Assembly: GCA_004764695.1 (NCBI GenBank)
Contig: SMSO01000032.1
Span: 1,510,501 to 1,574,500, forward strand
DNA from: Schizochytrium sp. TIO01
Taxonomy: Eukaryota > Sar > Bigyra > Thraustochytrida > Thraustochytriidae
Reading direction: 5' to 3'
DNA length: 64,000 nt
Shown here: positions 22,148 through 30,885 of the stretch, one piece after another
Numbering within the stretch: the first letter of the stretch is position 1
Layout: each line of letters begins with the position of its first letter
Made by a program: the position numbers and the translations under genes
Notes under the pieces: generated by a model
The model's database searches: none
What the model saw: the letters and a program-made list of their open reading frames with translations, nothing else
Told to the model about the DNA's origin: nothing

Positions 22148-23097
22148 GTTGTTCGAAATCGTATGCGCTTGCAGTTCTACGTATGGTCCCTGTATATGCC
22201 AGTCCGCCGGCTATTGTTAAGAGAAGATATTGCACCAAGATCCCTCAACACCCAGTGCAACCTATATTCCCTAGATTTGGTCAGCCCTGGATTCAGTCAG
22301 TGCCACTTCCACCCCTACTGCTGGGCCTGCCAGACCCTTCCGCCTCTAATACAAGTCTTCAAACCTGCGTGTCACGCCAATAAGTTCTTCACGTTCTGAT
22401 GAACCGATTTGGGGACTTGGTGAAAGCTTAGGAGCACCAATGTAAGTAGCCCCTCCGTCCCAACTCTAGAGGGTGCTGCTCTGTTCAAGACTACTCCTGA
22501 GTGGCACGCAGAGAGACTCAGAAGTAAACCAAATCAAAGCAAGGGTGCTCTGTGCTCAGCAATGGCACAGTCTCGTCACGTGATCTCCAGAGCAGTTCAG
22601 GTTTTGCAGGTGAGCTAGCTTGCTTGCTTGCTTTCGCTGGCTGTTACTCGCATTTCGTTTCATTTCCCAGTACTACTGTCTCTAAAGCTACGTACGCTTT
22701 TCCCAGTATTTCTTAACTTCGATTTCTCTCCTTTTCTCTACCTACCTGCCTCTGGCTAGAGCTACCTAGCTAGATACTACTGGTACTCCTAATACTACTA
22801 CTAGGCGGTACTGCGTCTGTGTGTTCCTTTCGGTTTCTCACAACTTGAAGGAAAAGGGCTTTTCTACCAATGCCATGCCTCGCTCCCTCCTACCACCCAC
22901 CACCACGATACAGACAAGGGCGCCTTCCGTCTCCGCCCATCTCGCATGCATGCGTCCCGGCCCTTCCCTTCTGCCAGTTAGCTGCGCTCGTTGCGGCGCT
23001 CTGCAGCCTTGTTCTCTTCTCTGCAGCACTGGAGGCAGCTCGAAGTTAAGTCCTCCTTGAGCTGCGGCATGTACACAAAGCGTGTGTGTTTTATATT

Positions 23098-23222
<125 letters not shown>

Positions 23223-23466
23223 AGAGCATCCTCGCAAACTCGGCAAACGAACCGTCAACAATCCTCCCTCTTCAGAGTTCCTCCTTACCAGCAAAGAAAG
23301 CACATACTTGCACTTCCTTCGGGGAACCCATCACGTTTGCAGAGAGAGACCCTCGGCATCGCGAGGCCTCCAAGCAACCTCAAAATTTGCAGGTTCAAGC
23401 CGAGGAAGAAGAAGTTCAAGACGCTTTCGCTTCGAATGGAGTTCACTCGGAAGAGCTAAATCGTTT

Positions 23467-23528
23467 ATTCATTCATTCACTCACTTATTCATTCATTCAT
23501 TCATTCATTCATTCATTCGTTCATTCGT
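23467..23528. repeat. (ATTC)n microsatellite
   Basis: About fifteen imperfect copies of ATTC, 250 bases after the ATTG array. The two arrays differ only in the last base of the unit. Confidence 0.92.
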
Positions 23529-24439
23529 TGCAATCGCCGCTCCACGTGGAGTCGCGGAGCACGGTCAAGTCTCCGGCCTCCTCCACACCGCACCCCAAAG
23601 CAGCAGCCCGACCATGGTCCCTTTGGTTGCTTGCTCTGCGGAGAGAACAGCGAAGAAGGCGCCGAGAGAGCAGGTCGCCAAGCTCGCAACGGGCAGAGGA
23701 CTTTCTCACTGGACATCGCAAGCAGGCAGGCTAACCGCAGACCACACCGCCACAGAGTGTGGGTTGCACTGTGGGAGGTCAGCGAACCCGAAGGGCACGA
23801 GCGCGAGATTTACAGGCAAGAGCCACAGCCGACGGGAAGGGCGGAGGGCTGGGTTGGAGTATGGGGTGGAGCGAGATCATGAACGAAGGTTGGCAATGAA
23901 GTGCATGGGAGAACTTAAATGATTACAAACTGCGCTTGGGAAGACCGGCGACAGGTGCCCTGGCGTGTGCTACTAACCAGCGGAATTCGAGATGGGAGAA
24001 TCGCGGTCCATCTTGTCGAGAGATGTGAAAGCTGTGAGAGCAACGTTTGAGACGGGAAGCTGGTCAGGGTTTGTTTCTACTGTCTTGCATCTTTTCATTT
24101 CTGATCATTTAAGAAGCTAGAATCTTGCAGACGAAGTAATGCGAGTTTCTTCTGAGTTTTATTTAGGGTTGGTGGTGGTAGTTGCATGCAGCACAGAACA
24201 AAACCACAAAAGCCTTCTGGTAAACTAGATTGAACATGGTCTGCTGGAAATGTCAATTTTGACTCTTCCACAGATGAACAAAGATGAAGCACCTGATGGA
24301 ATCACAAAATCGTTACTTGGAGCTGAAGATAGCGATCACTTTCTTCCAGAGAGATAAATTCATACAGCGGATCTACTACACAAGGCAATGAAAGGCATTT
24401 TTTATCATATTTTAGCGTAGATGTTTGAAGCACCAGTTC

Positions 24440-24465
24440 GTTTCTTTCTTTCTTTCTTTCTTTCT
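24440..24465. repeat. (TTTC)n microsatellite
   Basis: About six copies of TTTC just beyond the 3' end of the acyl-CoA dehydrogenase gene. Confidence 0.9.
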
Positions 24466-24578
24466 AGTTAGAAATTTAATTTAAATGGAGAGAAGCAGCT
24501 CTAGTGACCGAAGAGTAAATTATAATTTTGCATTAAACGTTAATACCTCCAAAAACCTGCATGCAAGAGAAAGTTGGA

Positions 24579-25922
24579 CTACTTGTAATCTTTGACGAAG
24601 TCAAAAGGTTTTTCAACCGCCTTGGAAGCACTGAAGTCATAGCGTTTGCCAGACTTGTATTCACGCATAATGAGTCTTCCAACACTTGAAATATGTGTCT
24701 CATCTGGACCATCATAAAAGCGAGAGGCTCGTGCCATACGATACATGCCGGAAAGAGGAGTGTCTTCGGTGAGGCCCTTTGCACCAAATACCTGCACAGC
24801 ACGGTCCATGACACGGCAAAGAGCACGTGCGCCCCAAGCCTTAGCAGCAGCTAGTTCTACTCGTGCGTAATCACCAGCATCCATTTTTTCTGCTGCAGAC
24901 AAGGTCAAAAGACGATGGGCCTGGATGTCACAGTACGAATCAAAGACGTGCTCTTGCATTAGCCCAACATCACCAAGGTAGCCACCACCGCGGACCTTGC
25001 GTTCAGCAAGGCGCTCGCACATGAGATCAAATGCACGTTGCATTTGTCCGATCCATCGCATGCAATGAAAGATGCGACCGGGCCCAAGACGTTCTTGAGC
25101 GATCATAAATCCTTGTCCGCGCTTTCCAATTATATTGGATGCTGGGACACGAACATTATCGTAAACCACCTCGCTGTGATCACCACCATGTGCGCCAAGG
25201 ACATGCACGCTTCGCTGGATGTTATAACCTTTTGTAGAAGTTGGCACCAGAATGACGGAAAACGATGCATGAGCAGGAACATTCTCGTCGAACTCAGTAC
25301 GGACAAACACAGAAGTATATTCAGCATTCATCGCATTCGAGGTCCACCATTTACGTCCATTAATTACCCATTCATTTCCTTCAAGACGAGCGTATGTCTG
25401 AAGCTGGGTTGGGTCGCTCGAGGGAACGTCTGGCTCAGTCATTGCAAAGCTGGGGTAGATTTCCGCGGATACCAATCTTTGCAAGTACTTGGCTTTGAGC
25501 TCTGCTGAGCCATGGCGATAGAGCATCAGGGAATCTTGGAGAGAATGGGTACCCAAGGCAGTCTGTGCAAGCTCAGAGCGACCTTGAACTTCATTCACAT
25601 AAATATAGTCCATGAAAGGCATATTCCCACCACCGATCTCTTTGGGGTGCCCGAGGGCCCATAAACCTGCCGCCTTGGCTTCATCTTGAAGCTTCTTCAG
25701 GGCCCGAGCGGCTTCGGAAGTACCTTCTTTAAGGCCTCCCACGCCCATGCCACCGCCGTGCTTGCCAAGACGTTCTAGTTCACGTTCCAAGGCATAGACT
25801 TTGGTTTCTACAAACTCGAGTACCTTTTGACGTAGGGGCTCTACGTGCTTAGGAACTGCAAATTTCATGTCCGGGGTAGTACCCTCTGTGTAGCCAAGGC
25901 GGCCTTTGGGAGCAGATGCCAT
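24579..25922 (-). CDS. Acyl-CoA dehydrogenase, ACAD10/11 type
   Basis: The product is 447 residues, a full single-domain acyl-CoA dehydrogenase. The N-terminal helical part is followed by FAMTEPDVPSSD (FAD-binding region), INGRKWWTSNA, a middle beta domain with VYDNVRVPASNIIG, and the C-terminal helical bundle with QVFGAKGLTEDTPL. GPGRIFHCMRWIG and YDGPDETH are typical of the ACAD10/11 clade, where DGPDE replaces the YEGT of medium-chain enzymes. These flavoenzymes desaturate acyl-CoA at the alpha-beta bond, passing electrons to ETF or oxygen; ACAD10/11 members act on long, branched or 4-hydroxy acids. The kinase domain fused in animal ACAD10/11 is absent. The start is the ATG at 25922; no clear presequence or C-terminal PTS1 (ends DYK) is seen, so mitochondrial or peroxisomal location is open. 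Confidence 0.9.
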   Translation of the reverse strand: MASAPKGRLGYTEGTTPDMKFAVPKHVEPLRQKVLEFVETKVYALERELERLGKHGGGMGVGGLKEGTSEAARALKKLQDEAKAAGLWALGHPKEIGGGNMPFMDYIYVNEVQGRSELAQTALGTHSLQDSLMLYRHGSAELKAKYLQRLVSAEIYPSFAMTEPDVPSSDPTQLQTYARLEGNEWVINGRKWWTSNAMNAEYTSVFVRTEFDENVPAHASFSVILVPTSTKGYNIQRSVHVLGAHGGDHSEVVYDNVRVPASNIIGKRGQGFMIAQERLGPGRIFHCMRWIGQMQRAFDLMCERLAERKVRGGGYLGDVGLMQEHVFDSYCDIQAHRLLTLSAAEKMDAGDYARVELAAAKAWGARALCRVMDRAVQVFGAKGLTEDTPLSGMYRMARASRFYDGPDETHISSVGRLIMREYKSGKRYDFSASKAVEKPFDFVKDYK

Positions 25923-27150
25923 TTTTCCTCTCACACAATTTTCTCGCTGCAGTCAATTCACTTTCTTTTCTCGAGGTGAGGGATTTCAACAATCCAACAA
26001 AAGCGATATGCCGGACCAAATCTCTTTCTTGGTATAGGGATTCAGGTCTCTGAAGTTTTGGTTTTGCTGCTGGATGGATAGCTCTCACCTTGACATTTTC
26101 TCATTTATAGATAGTACCTACCTACTTAGCTCAAAGATACTAATAGGATACTACTAGTAATTATTATAGTGGCGGACCTTACGGCCCAAATCCAGCTTCC
26201 GGAGCGGACCGGCGGGGCTCAAATTTATATGGAACGCTGGCTGTGTCTTCAACACCTCAGTTTTGTAGTGTGATAACAGGCGACCTCGGCGTGAATCTCA
26301 TAGATTATAAAGACCTGTCTCTACTTCAAGAGCATATAATTTATAATCGTGTCACAAGCTTCCCTCGTTTTGGTTTTAATTTATTGCTGAGAGAAACAGA
26401 AAGAGGAATGATCAAAGACTATAGTGCCATCTATACACCAGACCCCACGCTATGGCATGGCTTCAAGCATAGTCTACAGGCTATGTATCTTTCGCGACGG
26501 TCTCCAAAGCAGCCACTGTAACAAAGTAGCTGACTCTCATTACCATAACGTGTGCGATCACCCCCTTGGCAAGACGTCGTGCTTCCTTATTTTGATTTAG
26601 GCCTACTAATCTTCTAGCCCCGAAATGCCGCACTTAGGTTTCCTCAGTGCCCAACTCAACTCTCTCTACGCAGCCTCGTCTTGAGCGTGTCTCACGAGTT
26701 TAGCAATAGCAAAACTGAGTTTAAGGTTTGTCAAAGTTTGCTAATCTCTAAATAAAGCTCTCTTCCAGCCCCGCAAAAAATGCTCCAAACCTCGCTAGCG
26801 CCTTGCTAGCTTTCGCTTGTTGACAGCCTGAGATATACTGCCTTGCAGCTAATCTTATTTTCTGGTCAATACCACATCTCCGTTGCCTGGTTTTCGCGCG
26901 AAGTTGCCAGTTTCGTGACGGAGATTCTGCTACGAATCTTCTGATCGTTCAGAAAGAGGGAGAGAGAGAAAGAGAAAAAGAAGATATTTCTTCGGACTCA
27001 AAAAGTTTGAATTCCATTTCGACTTCGTGGAGCCTCGCGCACTGTCAGCGTCGCAGCATTTCCTTTTCGCGGAGACTGAGCGTGCGCAGGGAATCATCGG
27101 TCCGCGGATCCTTGCAGCAGGGCTAGGCGTGTTCCTGCACTTAGGTCGCG
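25923..27150. other. Divergent spacer (ACAD / MAEA), no gene seen
   Basis: The spacer holds the promoters of two divergent genes. A TAGTA/CTACC-rich palindromic patch lies at about 26110-26165, some 190 bases upstream of the dehydrogenase start. A purine GA/AAGA tract at about 26955-26985 precedes the MAEA-like gene. A 92-codon open frame at 26243-26521 has no ATG at its start and no recognisable domain. Confidence 0.6.
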
Positions 27151-29055
27151 ATGGCGGATGCTGCGCGGCTGCACAGCCATGGCCTACTCAAGGTGCCTCA
27201 CGAGTGCCTTGTGCGCGGGTTCAGACTAGCGCAAAAGACGTCAGAGAAGGATGTGGCAGCATCTGCAGGCCTCGTCAATGAACTATGCAGACGACTTGAA
27301 GCACAAAGCGAGGAGGAGGCGCGCGCCATCGACTGGGCCAAGGTCGAGGGGAATCTTGACCGCGTGGAGGAAAGACTCCGAAGAACTCGCAAACGCATTG
27401 CAGCAGCACGAAAAGATGCTGCATTGCTCATGGAAACATCAGCGAAGCGACTACGGTTCTGCCGCGAGGCCAATGATGAGGACTTGCTTCATGTACTTGT
27501 AGCGGATCACCTTGTAAGAAATGGCGTAGGTGGGCTTGGACGACGGCTGCTTGCGGCTCCAAGCTGGGAGTCAAGGTCTGGAAGTCAGAGCACAAACTCG
27601 GATCATGGCACTGATATAAATATGAGTTCAAAGCCAAATCTAGCAGACGGGTCAAGCACTAAGACTGTCTCGAAGGCTGGGCTAGAATACCTTGTCGATG
27701 ATGCTGTATTTGCAGAAGCTGGGGCGATCGCGGCTGGTCTGCGAGAGCGTAGGGACGCGGAACCAGCGCTTGCATGGTGCCAGGAAAACAGGTCACGATT
27801 GCGTCGTGTCGGAAGCTCGCTCGAATTCTCTCTTCGGAAAGCGTGTTTCCTAGAGATCGTTCAAGCAGGGAGATCAATCGAGGCCGTTGGGTATGCGAGG
27901 AAGCACCTTGCGGCATTTGCGCAAGATCACCTTGAGGAGGTGCAAAAAGCTGTTGCAGCACTTGCTCTACCCAGAGCACCGGAGCAGCGACCACCTCAAG
28001 TGCAGCAACTTAAAACACGTGCATGTGAAGGGGAGACAGAGGGACCTACCCAAGGTGCTAAAAAACGTAGAACTGATGAACATAGAGATCAGCAGCATCG
28101 ACAACACATCCAAAGCGAGAATCAGCAGCTTCAGACGCAAATGCGAAAGCTTAAAAAGGGATCAGAAGCGCCACCACGAAAGACACCCTGCACGTTTCCA
28201 GGACTCACAGAGAAGGACTGGGACGCTTTGGCGCGGCAGTTTGCGCAGGATAGTATACGCGCACTGAGCCTAGAGCAGCAGACAACAATGCAGGTTGCCG
28301 TCAAGGCGGGGCTAGCCTCACTGAGAACTGCACTTTGCTCGGATAGCTTTGCAACAAGATTCATGGGCCACAAGCGTCGCTGGTCTGGTGAAGAATCTGA
28401 ACGACTTGGTTTGCACGAAGGGAAAACGGGGGACTCAAAGCGTTACAGGAGCGAAAGACAAGGTGTTGATAATAGGAGCTCGTCCTCTGAAACGTCCTCC
28501 AGGAATGAAAGCAGGACTTCTTATTATACAGCACCCTCTGATATTGAACAAATGGATACAGAACCTCAAGCCGCACCGGGGTGGCTGAATCGCCCGCCTA
28601 TAGTACCAGAAATCCACCTACAACAACGTATTACACCACAAAGTTATAGGCTAGGCTCTGAGTCTCCAGTGTCACAGGAGAATGTGCCAAACGGAAATGG
28701 GAACCAAGGAAGTGGCAGTTTTAATCGATCCTCCGATTCGGGAGCTCTGCTTGATCCTGTCGAGTTGAAAACGGCAGCATGCCGGGTGCTGAATTGTCCA
28801 TGCTGCGACCCTTTGCTTGGAAGAGTTGCCGAGATGTTGCCTCTTAAGCAACAGATGCATTCTTCGCTTGTATGTCGAATTTCAGGCAAAGTGATGACTC
28901 AAGACAACCCACCGTATGCTTTGCCTAATGGTCAGGTTTATTCGTATGATGCATTGCATGAAATGGCTAAAAACAGTGGAGTATACTCTGTCACCTGCCC
29001 TGTTACAGGTAAACTATATAACTTTGATGAACTCAAACGGGTATACTTGACATAA
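27151..29055 (+). CDS. MAEA: MAEA/Gid9-like RING subunit of the CTLH/GID E3 ligase
   Basis: The product is 634 residues from an uninterrupted frame. It has an N-terminal helical region, a LisH-like segment (LVADHLVRNG, about 115), CTLH helices (about 184-270), a CRA region (about 350-400) and a degenerate RING at 548-634. The RING shows the family pattern: CPCCD, LVCRISGKVMTQDNPP, LPNGQVYSYDAL and CPVTGKLYNFDELKRVY. In this family the protein pairs with RMD5/Gid2 to form the catalytic heart of the CTLH/GID ubiquitin ligase, which removes metabolic enzymes and other regulators. It is about 240 residues longer than human MAEA. The excess is two polar insertions, about 275-345 (Gln/Lys-rich) inside the CTLH-CRA part and about 405-535 (Ser/Asn/Gly-rich) just before the RING. 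The first in-frame ATG is used. Confidence 0.93.
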   Translation: MADAARLHSHGLLKVPHECLVRGFRLAQKTSEKDVAASAGLVNELCRRLEAQSEEEARAIDWAKVEGNLDRVEERLRRTRKRIAAARKDAALLMETSAKRLRFCREANDEDLLHVLVADHLVRNGVGGLGRRLLAAPSWESRSGSQSTNSDHGTDINMSSKPNLADGSSTKTVSKAGLEYLVDDAVFAEAGAIAAGLRERRDAEPALAWCQENRSRLRRVGSSLEFSLRKACFLEIVQAGRSIEAVGYARKHLAAFAQDHLEEVQKAVAALALPRAPEQRPPQVQQLKTRACEGETEGPTQGAKKRRTDEHRDQQHRQHIQSENQQLQTQMRKLKKGSEAPPRKTPCTFPGLTEKDWDALARQFAQDSIRALSLEQQTTMQVAVKAGLASLRTALCSDSFATRFMGHKRRWSGEESERLGLHEGKTGDSKRYRSERQGVDNRSSSSETSSRNESRTSYYTAPSDIEQMDTEPQAAPGWLNRPPIVPEIHLQQRITPQSYRLGSESPVSQENVPNGNGNQGSGSFNRSSDSGALLDPVELKTAACRVLNCPCCDPLLGRVAEMLPLKQQMHSSLVCRISGKVMTQDNPPYALPNGQVYSYDALHEMAKNSGVYSVTCPVTGKLYNFDELKRVYLT

Positions 29056-29896
29056 AAAGAAAGTCATTGCCTAGAAAAATTGAAATTAAGTTTAACTCCA
29101 GACACGACTGCCAATAGAATTCAGAGAAGCGAATTCTCTGATGTATGAGACTGTGCGTCGGCGCAAACTCCTTGACCTTGCTTCTTTTTCTAAACAACTA
29201 TTTTCTACATATACTTGAAAAAGGAAGAATATATACATTTTAAAGTCTACTTGGAGAAACACACTATTGTGTGACACCTTTGCTTTAAAATCGACTCGCT
29301 ACAACAAGAAACTTCCATATATCCTTCTTAAAATCAGCCAAAGATAGAAATTGCATAATGCAACTTGAGCAAAATGTGTTTGTTTACAAAGTAGCTCCCG
29401 TGAGATGTCAGCCTGTTACATAAGCTTTCATCCACAATCCTACCACGTAAGCAGATTGAGTCCTACATAATGAAAGTATATCACTACACCGTGAAATACT
29501 TTCAAATTACAATATGCTAGTCTATGAGAGCTCCAATTCATAGGGGTCTTTGATTGAGAATTAACTATCACTATGAAAATTCGATTGGAAGTTTCCACAA
29601 TCTCTTTAAATCATGATAGAGAATAAAAACACACCGAGAGGTTCTACGACATCTCGATCAACTCTGGCAACCCCCCCTTGCCCATAGCTAGGTGCACAGT
29701 CATCGAGACATTCGCATTGTTTGCATTCTAACCCTCTTGCGTTAGTTGATTCTATAGTTGTCGGGGTCTGAGGCTCGGATCAATCGATCTTTCGAGCAAG
29801 AATTAGCTACGTAGAACTGTCTTGCAAAACCAATTCTCGATTTGAAGATACTTGAAGATCCTTCTGCGCCAGCTGTTGGCACCCCACCACTTGCGG
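29056..29896. other. Spacer between two + genes, no gene seen
   Basis: An AT-rich 840-base spacer that should hold the MAEA 3' end and the promoter of the small membrane protein gene. A 15-base match (CTATGAAAATTCGAT, near 29571) recurs near 39171 in the long gene-free region. It has no other structure I can support. Confidence 0.55.
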
Positions 29897-30337
29897 ATGA
29901 GTCTAGCTCACAGCCTTGTCAAATCATGGCGACGCGCCCCATTTGTCTTTCTGGGAAAGGCCCTCTTGGGTAGTGTTGCAGTTGGCATTGTTTCTTTCAA
30001 CCTGCTTTTCGACCAGAGCTTTATGAGTGCTCCTGACATACTCGAGCAACGGCGACGCAAAGACGAACTTCAGAGACAGGGAATCTTGGAGTTCAACAAT
30101 CTCGATGGTCAAGACATGGCTGAGTCAGTCCCCCGCCTACGCGCTCACGAACAGCGACTTCGAGATCAAGCTCGGGAGCAAGAACAAGCATTAATTAACA
30201 TGCTTCAAGGTTTGAAAGATAAGACTCGCCAAGAAAAGCTTCAAGACGCAATGTCTGCTATGGGGCACATGATCTCCCCAACCAAAGCCTCGGTAGACCA
30301 ACCTGCGAAAAGGAACGACAATAGCGAAGAAAGTTAG
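29897..30337 (+). CDS. Small single-pass membrane protein, unknown function
   Basis: The product is 146 residues. A basic N terminus (about residues 5-13) precedes one hydrophobic segment (FVFLGKALLGSVAVGIVSFN, about 16-35), then a long charged region rich in Arg, Gln, Glu and Lys that should form a coiled coil (about 50-125), then a polar tail ending NSEES. I do not recognise the family. The N terminus would suit a mitochondrial inner-membrane or ER signal-anchor protein, but that is inference. The ATG at 29897 is the first in frame. Codon use matches its neighbours, the frame is much longer than chance in this spacer and the composition is protein-like, which supports a real gene. It lies 840 bases downstream of the MAEA-like gene on the same strand. 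Confidence 0.62.
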   Translation: MSLAHSLVKSWRRAPFVFLGKALLGSVAVGIVSFNLLFDQSFMSAPDILEQRRRKDELQRQGILEFNNLDGQDMAESVPRLRAHEQRLRDQAREQEQALINMLQGLKDKTRQEKLQDAMSAMGHMISPTKASVDQPAKRNDNSEES

Positions 30338-30885
30338 AAAGGTATTTCGATCAAATTGATGTTTTCAAGTGAAAACAGCATGAGCTCCAACAAGAAAGTA
30401 TTACAGGAGACATGTGATTTTCCTTGAATATAATCATTCTCGGCCAAATTATACATTTGTTCCTGAATTAGATATGACGATTTCCGCTTTTTATGTTTGG
30501 CATTGTATCCAAGAATATCTAGCCTAAAATGTAGACTATATTTAACTTTTTTAAATATTGAATTCTTGCAGCACCTTGAGTGAAATCTTCACCATCCCAC
30601 TCATGAGTGATTATTTGGGCTTGAGCTTAAACCCAACATAAAAGATTTTTTTTTTAACTCGTTACCTCTGACTAGTGGAAGTGCCATTCAAATTATTCTC
30701 CTCGAATATAACAAAGTCTACGAAGCGTCCTAGGTTAGCTTCAAAAATAAGTATTGAGGTTTGGGGTTCTTGCTTCAGCCAACTCAAGAGTCTGTATGAA
30801 ATAGAAATAGTAGATGTATTCGGAATCAGGTAACAAATTACAAAATCAACTTTTTTCATGGGAATCGGAAGTTGCTTATCTAGTT
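30338..30885. other. Convergent 3' spacer with one copy of a dispersed repeat
   Basis: The spacer lies between the convergent small membrane protein gene and the 842-residue protein gene. Bases 30602-30673 hold one arm of a diverged repeat whose other copy lies inverted at 40549-40618. A T-rich run at 30646-30655 lies inside it. No gene is seen. Confidence 0.6.
30602..30673 (+). repeat. Dispersed repeat, copy A
   Basis: The first 36 bases (starting CATGAGTGATTATTT, containing GGCTTGAG and AACCCAA) match the reverse complement of 40583-40618 at about 32 positions. The end, GTTACCTCTGACT, matches exactly 13 of 13 after a poorly aligned A/T-rich middle with AGATTTT in both. It is probably debris of a mobile element or another dispersed family. 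Confidence 0.65.

Noticed and set aside
26243-26521. 92-codon open frame on +
   Set aside because: It begins at a GTG, has no ATG start and no recognisable sequence; the length is possible by chance in AT-rich DNA.
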